Positions 54,320-61,937 of a DNA stretch of 64,000 nucleotides are shown here, piece by piece. The position numbers were made by a program, and so were the translations under genes. The stretch is from positions 3,162,001 through 3,226,000 of the forward strand of contig NZ_CP010537.1 in NCBI RefSeq assembly GCF_000832305.1. The letters run 5' to 3'. How positions within the stretch are numbered: position 1 is the stretch's first letter; each line of letters starts with the position of its first letter. The notes beneath the pieces are model-generated. The model made no database searches. It was not told where the DNA came from and was given only the letters and a program-made list of their open reading frames with translations. This DNA comes from Cupriavidus basilensis. GTDB lineage: Bacteria; Pseudomonadota; Gammaproteobacteria; Burkholderiales; Burkholderiaceae.

Positions 54320-54416
54320 GCGGGCAGGGAGGCTGGTGTGCGATGAGTGAGAACATGCCATTTTAAGCGAAGACGCACGCGCCGGGCCCGCTTCCTTGCC
54401 ACCTCCCCGCACGCCT

Positions 54417-55385
54417 CTACTGCCCGGCCTGCACGCCGGACTGCCGCACCACCGGCGCCAGCTTGGCGATCTCTGCCTTGATGTAGCGCTCGAACTCCTG
54501 CGGCGTGGACGTGCGCGCTTCGGCGCCTTGCGCCGACAGCCGCTCGCGCACCTCCGGCGCGGCCAGCGCCTTGGCGATCTCGCCATTGAGCGCGGCCACG
54601 ATCTCCTTGGGCGTGCCTGCGGGCGCCAGCACGCCGAACCATGACTCGAAGGCGTAGCCCGGCAAGCCCGACTCCGCCACCGTCGGGATGTCCGGCAAGG
54701 CGGTAGCCCGCTTCGGCGTGGTGACCGCCAGCGCCTTGAGCTTGCCCTGGCGCACGAACGGCATGGCGGAGACAGTGGGCGCGAACATCAGGTCGACACG
54801 GCCCGCCATGACATCGGTCAGCGCCTCGCCCGTGCCCTTGTAGGGAATGTGCGCGATATCCACGCCGGCTTCCATCTTGAACAACTCCCCGCTCAGGTGG
54901 GTCGAGCTGCCGGAGCCTGCCGAATCGAAGTTCATCGTGCCAGGCTTGGCCTTGGCCGCTGCCACCACATCCTTGACCGAGCCCAGCTTGCTGGCGCTGT
55001 TTACGACCAGCACGTTGGGCACCGTCGCCACCAGCGTCACCGGCGCGAAGTCCTTCACGGTGTCGTACGACAGCTTGGGATAGAGCGTGGCATTGATGGC
55101 ATGCCCGACCGATACCAGGATCAGGGTGTAGCCATCCGGCGCGGCCTTGGCGACCAGCCCCGCGCCGAGCGTGCCGCCCGCACCGGGCCGGTTCTCCACG
55201 ATCATCTGGTAGCGGCCGGATTCGCCCAGCTTGTTGCCGACGATGCGGGCGAGGATGTCGGTCGCGCTGCCGGATGAGAATGGCACCACCAGGCGGATCG
55301 GCTTGGCGGGATACTGGGGCGGCTGGGCGAGCGCGCCCCCGGCGCTCACCGCGAGGGTGGCGCTCAGCAGGATGTGTCGAATCAC
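54417..55385 (-). CDS. TctC/Bug-family periplasmic solute-binding protein
   Basis: 322 aa from GTG 55385, which follows a strong ggaggagacaacc; an upstream GTG at 55400 would swallow that site. Signal peptide HILLSATLAVSAGGALA. Mature: YPAKPIRLVVPFSSGSATDI, LGAGLVAKAAPDGYTLILVS, MEAGVDIAHIPYKGTGEALT and LAVTTPKRATALPDIPTVAE. Binds a carboxylic acid, probably the substrate or inducer of the neighbouring catabolic cluster. No TctAB genes adjoin. Between a porin and the LacI regulator on the same strand. Confidence 0.93.
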   Translation of the reverse strand: MIRHILLSATLAVSAGGALAQPPQYPAKPIRLVVPFSSGSATDILARIVGNKLGESGRYQMIVENRPGAGGTLGAGLVAKAAPDGYTLILVSVGHAINATLYPKLSYDTVKDFAPVTLVATVPNVLVVNSASKLGSVKDVVAAAKAKPGTMNFDSAGSGSSTHLSGELFKMEAGVDIAHIPYKGTGEALTDVMAGRVDLMFAPTVSAMPFVRQGKLKALAVTTPKRATALPDIPTVAESGLPGYAFESWFGVLAPAGTPKEIVAALNGEIAKALAAPEVRERLSAQGAEARTSTPQEFERYIKAEIAKLAPVVRQSGVQAGQ

Positions 55386-55464
55386 GGTTGTCTCCTCCAC
55401 CGCCTCGGGTCCGGCCGGATCGTGGCCCGGCCGGGCTGGGCGGCGCGATGGTCAGGTTCGAGGG

Positions 55465-56634
55465 TTAGAAGTTGTGGCGCATGCCTAGCGCAAAGGTTTG
55501 CGGATCGGCGCCTGCCGAAACGCCGAGGCTGTTGATGGCGAAGTCGTAGATAGCGTTTTTCCTGTTGTTGATGCGGCTGTAGTAGGTAAAGAGCGCGGTG
55601 CGCTTTGACAGCGGATAGTCATAGCCGAGCGTGAACTGGGTGGCGCCGGTCTGCGCGCCGCTGCGAAAGAACCCCACCGTCTCGGTGGCGTTGCCGGCGC
55701 CGTTGCCGGCCAGGGCAAAACCCAGCCTGATGCTGCCGGGCCCGAGCTTTTGCACCACCGAGGTGTAGTAGCCGTTGCGCGTCAGGTCGCCCGTGGCGGT
55801 GCGGTAGTGCAGCCGCTCGTACAGGGCGGAGACCTTGGTGCTGGCGAACTGGTAGGACACGCCCACCTTGATGGCATCGTCGTTGCGGCCCGCCGTCTGG
55901 TAGTGCTGGTGAATCTCGTAGGCCAGCGCCAGGTTGAGCGGCCCGCGGTCATAGGTGGTGGCGAACGAGTAGAGCGCCGGGTTGCGCGGCGTGGTGGGCT
56001 TTTCCTCGGGCACGCCCCAGCCCACGCCCGCGCGCAAGCCTTTCCATTCGGGGCTGCGGTATTGCACGATGTTCTGCTCGCGGCGATCGAAGGAGTGCGT
56101 GTCCTGGATGTTGTTGGTGCTCGATGCCGAGCCGTTGCTGATCAGCGCCATATACCCGGCGGTGGTCGGGTAATAGGGGTCGTATTCCATGGTGGCTTCG
56201 GTGTAGGGCGTGGTCCAGTGCCCCATGAAAAAAGTACCGTAATCACCGCTCAATCCTATGCGCGAGTTTCGTCCGGCAATCTGCCCGGCCCCGTTATCGA
56301 TCGACAGGTTGCTCTCGATCTGCCAGATTGCCTTGAGCGAGCCGCCAAGGCCCTCCTCGCCCCGCAAGCCGAAGACCGACCGGTTATTGGTCAGCCGTCC
56401 GGTGCCGCCCAGCACGGCGCCGTCGGTGGCGGTGCTGGCTCGCGAGTACTCGATGCTGGTATTGAGCCGCCCATAGACCGTCACCGTGGATTGCGCATGG
56501 GCGGGCCCGCACACCGCCACCACGGCAAGCGCCCCGGCGCCAGCCATCAGAGACGGCCACCGGTGCCGGAGCGCGGGGCTCGCCGCGCTGTCCTTCGTTG
56601 TCTCCTGCCACCTATGCCTCCAGGCATTTCCCAT
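55465..56634 (-). CDS. Gram-negative outer-membrane porin
   Basis: 389 aa, ending in Phe (ALGMRHNF), the outer-membrane assembly signal. Signal peptide about residues 26-48 (SLMAGAGALAVVAVCGPAHA). Mature start QSTVTVYGRLNTSIEYSRAS; RLTNNRSVFGLRGEEGLGGS and LKAIWQIESNLSIDNGAGQI are typical of the Burkholderia/Bordetella porin family of 16-strand trimers. Allows entry of small solutes, here likely the substrate of the catabolic cluster. Ribosome site gaggaagagagac. A perfect LacI-type operator lies 58 bases upstream of the start. Confidence 0.94.
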   Translation of the reverse strand: MGNAWRHRWQETTKDSAASPALRHRWPSLMAGAGALAVVAVCGPAHAQSTVTVYGRLNTSIEYSRASTATDGAVLGGTGRLTNNRSVFGLRGEEGLGGSLKAIWQIESNLSIDNGAGQIAGRNSRIGLSGDYGTFFMGHWTTPYTEATMEYDPYYPTTAGYMALISNGSASSTNNIQDTHSFDRREQNIVQYRSPEWKGLRAGVGWGVPEEKPTTPRNPALYSFATTYDRGPLNLALAYEIHQHYQTAGRNDDAIKVGVSYQFASTKVSALYERLHYRTATGDLTRNGYYTSVVQKLGPGSIRLGFALAGNGAGNATETVGFFRSGAQTGATQFTLGYDYPLSKRTALFTYYSRINNRKNAIYDFAINSLGVSAGADPQTFALGMRHNF

Positions 56635-56691
56635 GTCTCTCTTCCTCCATTGCGGATTCGCGGCGCGTCCGCCTGGTCAATTTGAAGAATA

Positions 56692-56705
56692 TGCAAACGT
56701 TTGCA
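56692..56705. promoter_or_regulatory. LacI-family operator upstream of the porin gene
   Basis: TGCAAACGTTTGCA, a perfect 14-bp palindrome with the central CG typical of LacI/GalR operators. It lies in the 85-base gap before the porin start and is identical to the site at 60782-60795. Confidence 0.8.
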
Positions 56706-56719
56706 ATCAAAGTAAAAAT

Positions 56720-57058
56720 TCAAGGCGGATACGGCATGGCCAGCAGCAGCATGGCGGGACGGTTGCCCGGATTCTCCACCTTGCGGGCTTCACCCGGCGC
56801 CAGGCAGACCGAGTCGTACTGAGACAGATGCACGGCCTGTGCCCCGGTGCTGATGGTGACTTCCCCCTCCAGCACCACATAGTGCTTTTCCATGGGCGAG
56901 GCATCCAGCCCGGTATGGCCGCCCGGCAGGATCACCGAGACACCGAGCCAGAGCGACGCCGACGGCCCGGCCTCAAACCCCTGCAGGCGCAGGCAGCGCA
57001 TGCCTTCGTGGCCGGGCGGGAAATAGGCCGGCGCGGCGGCGAACCGGGTCGTGTTCAT
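56720..57058 (-). CDS. Cupin-domain protein
   Basis: 112 aa single-domain cupin. Motif 1 region: ILPGGHTGLDASPMEKHYVV and LEGEVTISTG. Motif 2 region: DSVCLAPGEARKVENPGNRP. The family metal ligands appear as His (GGHTG), Glu-Lys-His (MEKHYV) and a weak motif 2. The start overlaps the stop of the oxidoreductase gene (ATGA), so the two are coupled. It may be a small isomerase or dioxygenase acting on a pathway intermediate; function not predictable. Last gene of the leftward dioxygenase operon. Confidence 0.8.
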   Translation of the reverse strand: MNTTRFAAAPAYFPPGHEGMRCLRLQGFEAGPSASLWLGVSVILPGGHTGLDASPMEKHYVVLEGEVTISTGAQAVHLSQYDSVCLAPGEARKVENPGNRPAMLLLAMPYPP

Positions 57059-58032
57059 GGCATCAGCACCACGCGTTCCGGGGCGCCTTGCAGCACCGCG
57101 CGGTAAGCCTCGGCGGCGCGCGCCAGCGCGAAGGTGTAGTCCGCGTGCACCGGGAAGGGCCTGAGCTGCCCGGCCGCGAACAGGGGGCCGAGCTGATCGA
57201 AGACCGCCGCGCAAGCGATGCTGTCCATGGCCAGCGTATCGATGCCCACATACGTATGCTGCCCGCGGTAAAAGGCGAAGATGTCGAACGGCACGGCGCG
57301 GTCGATGGTCGAGATGAAGATCTGCGCGGCGCCGATCGCCATGGCCTGGTTGGCTTGCTCGAAGTACGGGCTGCCGACCGTGTTGTAGACGATATCCGCG
57401 CCGTGCCCGCCGGTCTCGTCGCGCATCACTTCGGCGATGTTGTCGCGGCTGGCATCCAGCATGCGCACGGTGCCGCTGGCGTGACCGCGAAACGGCCCGG
57501 CCTCGCGCTCCACGGCGAAGACGCGCGCGCCCAGCGCGGTGGCAATCTGGATGGTGGCCTGGCCAACCTTGCCATTGCCGCCGCACACCAGCACCACGCT
57601 GCCCGCCTGCGGCAGGCCGGCACGGCGCAGGCCCTCATAGGCGGTGACAAAGGGCACGCCAACCGCGCCGGCTTCCTGCAAAGTAACATTGGCGGGCTTC
57701 TCGCGCACCGCGGCAATGTCGAGCGTCAGGTAGCGGCTGTGCGTGCCATCGCGGCGAATGCCAAGTTCACCGCCGCTGCCCCAGACTTCCTTGCCCAGCA
57801 GGTGCGCGGGGCCGTCCACCACCACGCCGGCGTAGTCGCGGCCGGGCACACGCGGCCACACGGCGTGCGGCATCAATCCCAGCGTGGCCTTGACATCGCT
57901 CGGGTTGACGCCAGCGCTGGCGACTTCGATGACGCATTGGCCGGCGCCGGGCACGGGCTTGGGAATGCCGGCGAATTCGAGTTGCAGCGCGTCGATGTTC
58001 GCTGCCTTCCGGGAGACGCGGATAGTGTTCAT
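57055..58032 (-). CDS. Zinc-type alcohol dehydrogenase-like / quinone oxidoreductase family protein
   Basis: 325-aa MDR-superfamily enzyme. GroES-like part: AGVNPSDVKATLGLMPHAVW, RVPGRDYAGVVVDGPAHLLG. Rossmann part: GAVGVPFVTAYEGLRRAGLP, VLVCGGNGKVGQATIQIATA and ADIVYNTVGSPYFEQANQAM. No structural-zinc cysteine set is seen, which favours the NADPH:quinone oxidoreductase branch. Probably reduces an enone or quinone intermediate of the pathway. The 61-base leader before the start is CA-rich with no ribosome site I can recognise. Stop overlaps the cupin start. Confidence 0.87.
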   Translation of the reverse strand: MNTIRVSRKAANIDALQLEFAGIPKPVPGAGQCVIEVASAGVNPSDVKATLGLMPHAVWPRVPGRDYAGVVVDGPAHLLGKEVWGSGGELGIRRDGTHSRYLTLDIAAVREKPANVTLQEAGAVGVPFVTAYEGLRRAGLPQAGSVVLVCGGNGKVGQATIQIATALGARVFAVEREAGPFRGHASGTVRMLDASRDNIAEVMRDETGGHGADIVYNTVGSPYFEQANQAMAIGAAQIFISTIDRAVPFDIFAFYRGQHTYVGIDTLAMDSIACAAVFDQLGPLFAAGQLRPFPVHADYTFALARAAEAYRAVLQGAPERVVLMP

Positions 58033-58083
58033 GATGATGTGATGTTTGTGTTTGTGTTCGTGTATTTGCTTGTGTATGTGCTG
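58033..58083 (-). repeat. CA-rich leader with ACACAAACACAAAC repeats
   Basis: The mRNA strand between the BKACE stop and the oxidoreductase start reads as runs of ACACAA, AACACA and CATCAT with almost no G. No Shine-Dalgarno sequence is visible, so initiation may depend on an unstructured leader. Confidence 0.55.
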
Positions 58084-58093
58084 GCCTGATCGT

Positions 58094-58978
58094 TCATGCC
58101 GCCCGCAGGCCGAGCGTGGCCCGGGCCTCGTGTGGCGACGCCAGCGCGCCGCCCAGCGATTTGATGATGTCGCGCGCCTTGGCGACCAGCGCTGCGTTGT
58201 CCGGGGCAAGCACGCCCTTGTCCAGGTAGATGTTGTCCTCCAGGCCAACCCGGACATGCCCGCCTGCCAGCCACGCCTGCGCCACCATCGGGAACTCCGC
58301 CCGGCCAACGCCAAAGGCGGACCAGTGCGCGCCCGGCGGCAGCATGTTGCGCGCGTAGAACAAGGTCTCGGGCGTGGCCGCGAAACCGTATTTCACGCCG
58401 AGCACGAAGGTCCACAGGCCGGGGCCGTCCAGCACGCCTTCCTGGATGAAGTCGCGCGCCATGTGGAGGTCGCCGGAGTCGAAGATTTCAAGCTCCGGCA
58501 TGACGCCCGCCTCGCGGATGATGGCCGCCATCTTGCGTACGTTCCGGGGCGTGTTGATGACCACGTCCGCACCGGAATTCATGGTGTTGAGGTCCAGCGA
58601 ACACACATCGGGGCGCAGCGCGGCGATATGCGCGACGCGCACTTCCGGGCGGACCAGGGTGGTGCCCGGGGCGGCGTTGCGGGGTTCGTCCTCGCCCGGC
58701 ACGAAGCGCCCGCCCGGGCCGGTGGTCAGGTTGATGATGAGCGCCTTGTTGCGCTTGCGGATCAGCTCGATCACCTCGGCGTAGTATTCGAGCGCCATTG
58801 ATGGGCGCCCGGTCTCGGGGTCGCGCACATGGATGTGGGCTGCGGCCGCGCCCGCCTCGGCGGCCTCCAGCGCCGCCGTGGCGATCTGCGCCGGCGTCAC
58901 CGGCAGGCCGGGATGTTGTTCCGGGGTAACGATGTTGCCGGTGACGGCGCAGGTAATGATGGTCTTTCTGCTATGCAT
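58094..58978 (-). CDS. BKACE-family (DUF849) beta-keto acid cleavage enzyme
   Basis: 294 aa. The family cleaves a beta-keto acid with acetyl-CoA to give acetoacetate and a CoA ester; the founding member is 3-keto-5-aminohexanoate cleavage enzyme (Kce). Visible: TIITCAVTGNIVTPEQHPGL, AAAAHIHVRDPETGRPSMAL (zinc-binding HxH), KALIINLTTGPGGRFVPGED, PDVCSLDLNTMNSGADVVIN and GGHVRVGLEDNIYLDKGVLA. These match the zinc-binding TIM barrel. Substrate varies widely in the family, and this operon gives no known precedent. Followed by the quinone oxidoreductase; preceded by an SDR. Confidence 0.92.
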   Translation of the reverse strand: MHSRKTIITCAVTGNIVTPEQHPGLPVTPAQIATAALEAAEAGAAAAHIHVRDPETGRPSMALEYYAEVIELIRKRNKALIINLTTGPGGRFVPGEDEPRNAAPGTTLVRPEVRVAHIAALRPDVCSLDLNTMNSGADVVINTPRNVRKMAAIIREAGVMPELEIFDSGDLHMARDFIQEGVLDGPGLWTFVLGVKYGFAATPETLFYARNMLPPGAHWSAFGVGRAEFPMVAQAWLAGGHVRVGLEDNIYLDKGVLAPDNAALVAKARDIIKSLGGALASPHEARATLGLRAA

Positions 58979-59036
58979 GGTGAACGTGTTGGTGTCTTGC
59001 TGCCTTGCTGAATGGAACAATGTGTCGGAGGCGGGA

Positions 59037-59804
59037 TCAGCCAAGCTGGCGCCCGCCGTCGACCACGATGGTGGTGCCGGTGGAAAAGCGCAGCGACGTG
59101 GCACAGGCCACGATGGCATCGGCGACGTCATCCGGCTTGCCAATGCGCTTGAGCGGCGTGGTCCTGGCCGCGCGCTCGTTGAATGCGCTGTCGCGCCCGG
59201 GCACGAAATCGGTGTCGACCACGCCGGGCGATACGTTGAGCACGCGGATCTCGGGCGCCAGCGCGCGGCCCAGCGATACGGCCATCATGTCGAGCCCTGC
59301 CTTCACCGCGCAGTACGCCACGTTGCTGCCCATGCCGGTGCGCCCCGCGATGGACCCCACGTTGACCACCAGCCCCTCACCCGTTGCCTTCAGGTACGGC
59401 GCCATGGCGCGGATCGCGGCGAACTGGCCGCGCCAGTTCACGGCGAACATCTCATCGATCAGCGCATCGTCCAGCGCGTCAAGGTCGGCGTGCGCGATCG
59501 CCTTGGTGAAGCCCGCGCTGTTGACCAGCATGTCGATGCGGCCGTACTTGCGCTGCACGTCGTCGGCCAGGCGCACGAGCGATGCGGTATCGCCGATCTG
59601 CGCCACCGCCGCAAGATGGTTGCCCGGCGGCAGTTCGGCCACCGCTTGCGCGCAAGTCTGCGCATCACGGCTGACCAGCACCACGCTGGCGCCCAGGGTG
59701 GCAAGCTTGCGGCCCGTCGCCATGCCGATGCCACCGGTGCCGCCGAGGATCACGGCAACCTTGCCGGCAAGTTGCGGCGTCGAAACTTGTTGTTGAATCG
59801 TCAT
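59037..59804 (-). CDS. Short-chain dehydrogenase/reductase
   Basis: 255 aa classical SDR. Cofactor motif VILGGTGGIGMATGRKLATL (TGxxxGxG with Thr replaced by Gly-Gly-Thr context). LVNSAGFTKAIA stands in for NNAG. Catalytic Ser in NVGSIAGRTGMG and catalytic Tyr/Lys in SNVAYCAVKAGLDMM. End: RIGKPDDVADAIVACATSLR and STGTTIVVDGGRQLG. Oxidises or reduces an alcohol/ketone intermediate. It lies 24 bases after the dioxygenase stop on the same strand, within the LacI-controlled unit. Confidence 0.92.
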   Translation of the reverse strand: MTIQQQVSTPQLAGKVAVILGGTGGIGMATGRKLATLGASVVLVSRDAQTCAQAVAELPPGNHLAAVAQIGDTASLVRLADDVQRKYGRIDMLVNSAGFTKAIAHADLDALDDALIDEMFAVNWRGQFAAIRAMAPYLKATGEGLVVNVGSIAGRTGMGSNVAYCAVKAGLDMMAVSLGRALAPEIRVLNVSPGVVDTDFVPGRDSAFNERAARTTPLKRIGKPDDVADAIVACATSLRFSTGTTIVVDGGRQLG

Positions 59805-59828
59805 CGTCAGTTCTTTCGTGGTCGGTAA

Positions 59829-60764
59829 TCAGTCGATCGGCGGCGTCGGGAAGGTCTGCTCGCCCGGCTCCAGCACAAAGTTGAAATCCAGCGTGTAGAA
59901 CGGCGCCGGGAAGCCGCCCCATGGGCTTGTGCCTTCGTCCACGCGCCGGAAATGGCCCACCAGTTCACGGTGCACGCCAAAGGTCACGTCCGACTCCAGG
60001 TGCTCGGAATCGTCGGCGAAGACCTGCGTGACAAGCGTGCGATAACCCGGCGCCGCGGCGATGAAGTGAATGTGCGCCGGGCGGTATGGATGGCGGTTCT
60101 GTTCGGCCAGCAGCTGGCCGACGGGGCCGCCCGTCGGCACGGGATAGCCCGCCGGGCGCACCGAGCGGAAATGGAAGCGGCCTTGCGCATCGGCCCGGAA
60201 GGCGCCGCGCAGGTTCTTGTCCGGCTGCGAGGGATCCTGGTTGTCATAGAGGCCAACCGGCGAAGCCTGCCACGCCTCCACCAGCGCGCCGGCCAGGGGC
60301 TCGCCGGCGGTGTTGCGCACTTGTCCCCTCACAAACAATGGCAGCCCCGGCGTCTCGCCTTGCACCACGCAATCCCCGCACGCGTAAGACGGCGCGCCGC
60401 CGCGATAGAACGGCCCCAGCAGGGCGCCCGGCGTGCGGCCACCGGTGATGCCGTTGTTCATCAGCGTCACCAGCGTCGACAGGCCAAGCACATCGGCCGC
60501 CAGCACCACCTCGTTGTTGGTTGCGTGGGTCGCATGGCCTAGCGCTGCGACAAAGCGCAGCCCGGCCTCGAACTCCTCGTCGCTGGGCCGCACCTGCCTC
60601 AGGAACGCGTGCAGATGATCGACCAGCGCCTCGACCACCTCCCGCAGGCGCGGGTCGGTGGTATCGCGCATCGCCTGCTTGACCAGCTGGCTCAGCGTGT
60701 GTTCGTCGTCCACCAAGGACAGGCCGCGGCCGAGCCTCGGGGCAAGTGTCGTCTCCATGTTCAT
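59829..60764 (-). CDS. Intradiol ring-cleavage dioxygenase (hydroxyquinol 1,2-dioxygenase-like)
   Basis: 311 aa. N-terminal dimer helices: DTTDPRLREVVEALVDHLHA. Core: LLGPFYRGGAPSYACGDCVV, VEAWQASPVGLYDNQDPSQP (first Tyr ligand), RFHFRSVRPAGYPVPTGGPV (second Tyr ligand), and RHPYRPAHIHFIAAAPGYRT (two His ligands). The Fe(III) site 2-Tyr/2-His is complete. The segments PVPTGGPVGQLL and HPYRPAHIHF favour the hydroxyquinol over the catechol subfamily. Product would be maleylacetate, the substrate of the reductase at 46847. First gene of the leftward operon; a LacI operator lies 18 bases upstream. ATG 60758 is an alternative start. Confidence 0.9.
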   Translation of the reverse strand: MNMETTLAPRLGRGLSLVDDEHTLSQLVKQAMRDTTDPRLREVVEALVDHLHAFLRQVRPSDEEFEAGLRFVAALGHATHATNNEVVLAADVLGLSTLVTLMNNGITGGRTPGALLGPFYRGGAPSYACGDCVVQGETPGLPLFVRGQVRNTAGEPLAGALVEAWQASPVGLYDNQDPSQPDKNLRGAFRADAQGRFHFRSVRPAGYPVPTGGPVGQLLAEQNRHPYRPAHIHFIAAAPGYRTLVTQVFADDSEHLESDVTFGVHRELVGHFRRVDEGTSPWGGFPAPFYTLDFNFVLEPGEQTFPTPPID

Positions 60765-60781
60765 CTCTGGTTTCCGTTCTT

Positions 60782-60795
60782 TGCAAACGTTTGCA
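60782..60795. promoter_or_regulatory. LacI-family operator upstream of the dioxygenase gene
   Basis: TGCAAACGTTTGCA, a perfect 14-bp palindrome identical to the one before the porin gene. It lies 18 bases before the dioxygenase start and 98 bases before the rightward DUF1275 gene, so it could affect both. Confidence 0.8.
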
Positions 60796-60893
60796 TTATG
60801 GGCCGCGTTCTGGAAAAATCAAGAACATTCGCAATTGGACCGGCCCGCGCATCGTATGCTGTAGTACGGGCGAGCGCCCTCCTCTTCACAAAC

Positions 60894-61661
60894 ATGAACC
60901 CCGCCATGCAGACCACGCCACAGTCTTCGCCACAGTCCTCGCCGCCTACGCAACCGCAGGCAATCGCCAGCCAGGTGTTCAAGGGCGCCCTGCTCAGCCT
61001 GGTAGCGGGCTACGTCGATGTGGTCGGCTTTATCGCCCTGTTCGGCCTGTTCACCGCGCACGTCACCGGCAACTTTGTCATGCTCGGCGTGGCGCTCGCG
61101 CACGCGACCGGCGGCGTGCTGTCCAAGCTGCTGGCGCTGCCGGTGTTCGCGCTATCGGTGGCGACCACGAAGATTGCCGTCGATGCCATGCAGGCGCGCG
61201 GCAGGCCGCCGCTGCCGCCGCTGCTGGTCACGCAAGGATTGTTGCTTGCCGCCTTCATGCTGGCGGGCTGCCTGGCCTCGCCCATGGCCTCGCCCGACAT
61301 GCCGTCAGCCATTGCGACCGGCATGCTCGGCGTGGCCGCCATGGCGGTCCAGAACGCGCAATCCCGGATCGTGCTGACCGACCATGTGCCGACCACCATC
61401 ATGACGGGCAACAGCACGCAGGTCATCATCGACCTGGTGGAGTTGCGCAGCGCCTCGGCCGACAAGGTGGCCGCGGCGAAGAACCGGCTGCGCAAGATGG
61501 TCCCCGCCATCGCTGCATTCGCGGCCGGCGCCGTGTCAGGCGCGTATGCCTATGTGCAGGCGTCGTACTGGTGCCTTGCCGTGCCGATCCTCATCCTGCT
61601 GGCGCTGGCATATAGCTACCGCGCCGGGCCGGCCGCGTCCCTGGCCGGGAGACAGGCGTAG
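60894..61661 (+). CDS. YoaK/DUF1275-family membrane protein
   Basis: 255 aa, about six TM helices. The family start is FKGALLSLVAGYVDVVGFIA, followed by LFGLFTAHVTGNFVMLGVAL, the most conserved stretch of DUF1275. Later: GMLGVAAMAVQNAQSRIVLT, then DHVPTTIMTGNSTQVIIDLV, also typical. The molecular role of the family is unsettled (possible transporter). Start at 60894, with a second Met four codons on; a weak ribosome site precedes. Divergent from the dioxygenase operon. Confidence 0.9.
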   Translation: MNPAMQTTPQSSPQSSPPTQPQAIASQVFKGALLSLVAGYVDVVGFIALFGLFTAHVTGNFVMLGVALAHATGGVLSKLLALPVFALSVATTKIAVDAMQARGRPPLPPLLVTQGLLLAAFMLAGCLASPMASPDMPSAIATGMLGVAAMAVQNAQSRIVLTDHVPTTIMTGNSTQVIIDLVELRSASADKVAAAKNRLRKMVPAIAAFAAGAVSGAYAYVQASYWCLAVPILILLALAYSYRAGPAASLAGRQA

Positions 61662-61902
61662 CGCCGGGATGCAAGCATGGGATGCGTGCCTGAGCAGGCG
61701 TCCGGGGTCCGACGTCCGCCGCGATGTGCCCTATAGTTCAAAGCCAGTGGTAGCGCAAGGAGATGCACCATGGCGAGCTGGCCGAGCGCACCGGCCGGAT
61801 CCACCCGGACCGGGTGTGGACAGTGGCGCTGGTGGGCCGTGGCGCGGCATGGCTGTTGATGGCGTAGGCCAGTGGCAACCCGATAGAATCAAAGGCCTAT
61901 CG

Positions 61903-61935
61903 ATTTAGCGCAGGTTTTAGCGCAGGTTTTAGCGC
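61903..61935 (+). repeat. 12-bp tandem repeat directly upstream of the amidase start
   Basis: TTTAGCGCAGGT occurs at 61903 and 61915, followed by a partial third copy TTTAGCGCA ending two bases before the amidase ATG at 61938. It occupies the position where a ribosome site should be. GCAGG of the second copy may serve. Confidence 0.75.
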
Positions 61936-61937
61936 AT

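Noticed and set aside
61763..61867. Short frame MHHGELAERTGRIHPDRVWT... before the amidase gene
   Set aside because: 34 codons, aaggag sits too close to the ATG, no family match; could be a gene fragment but cannot be supported.
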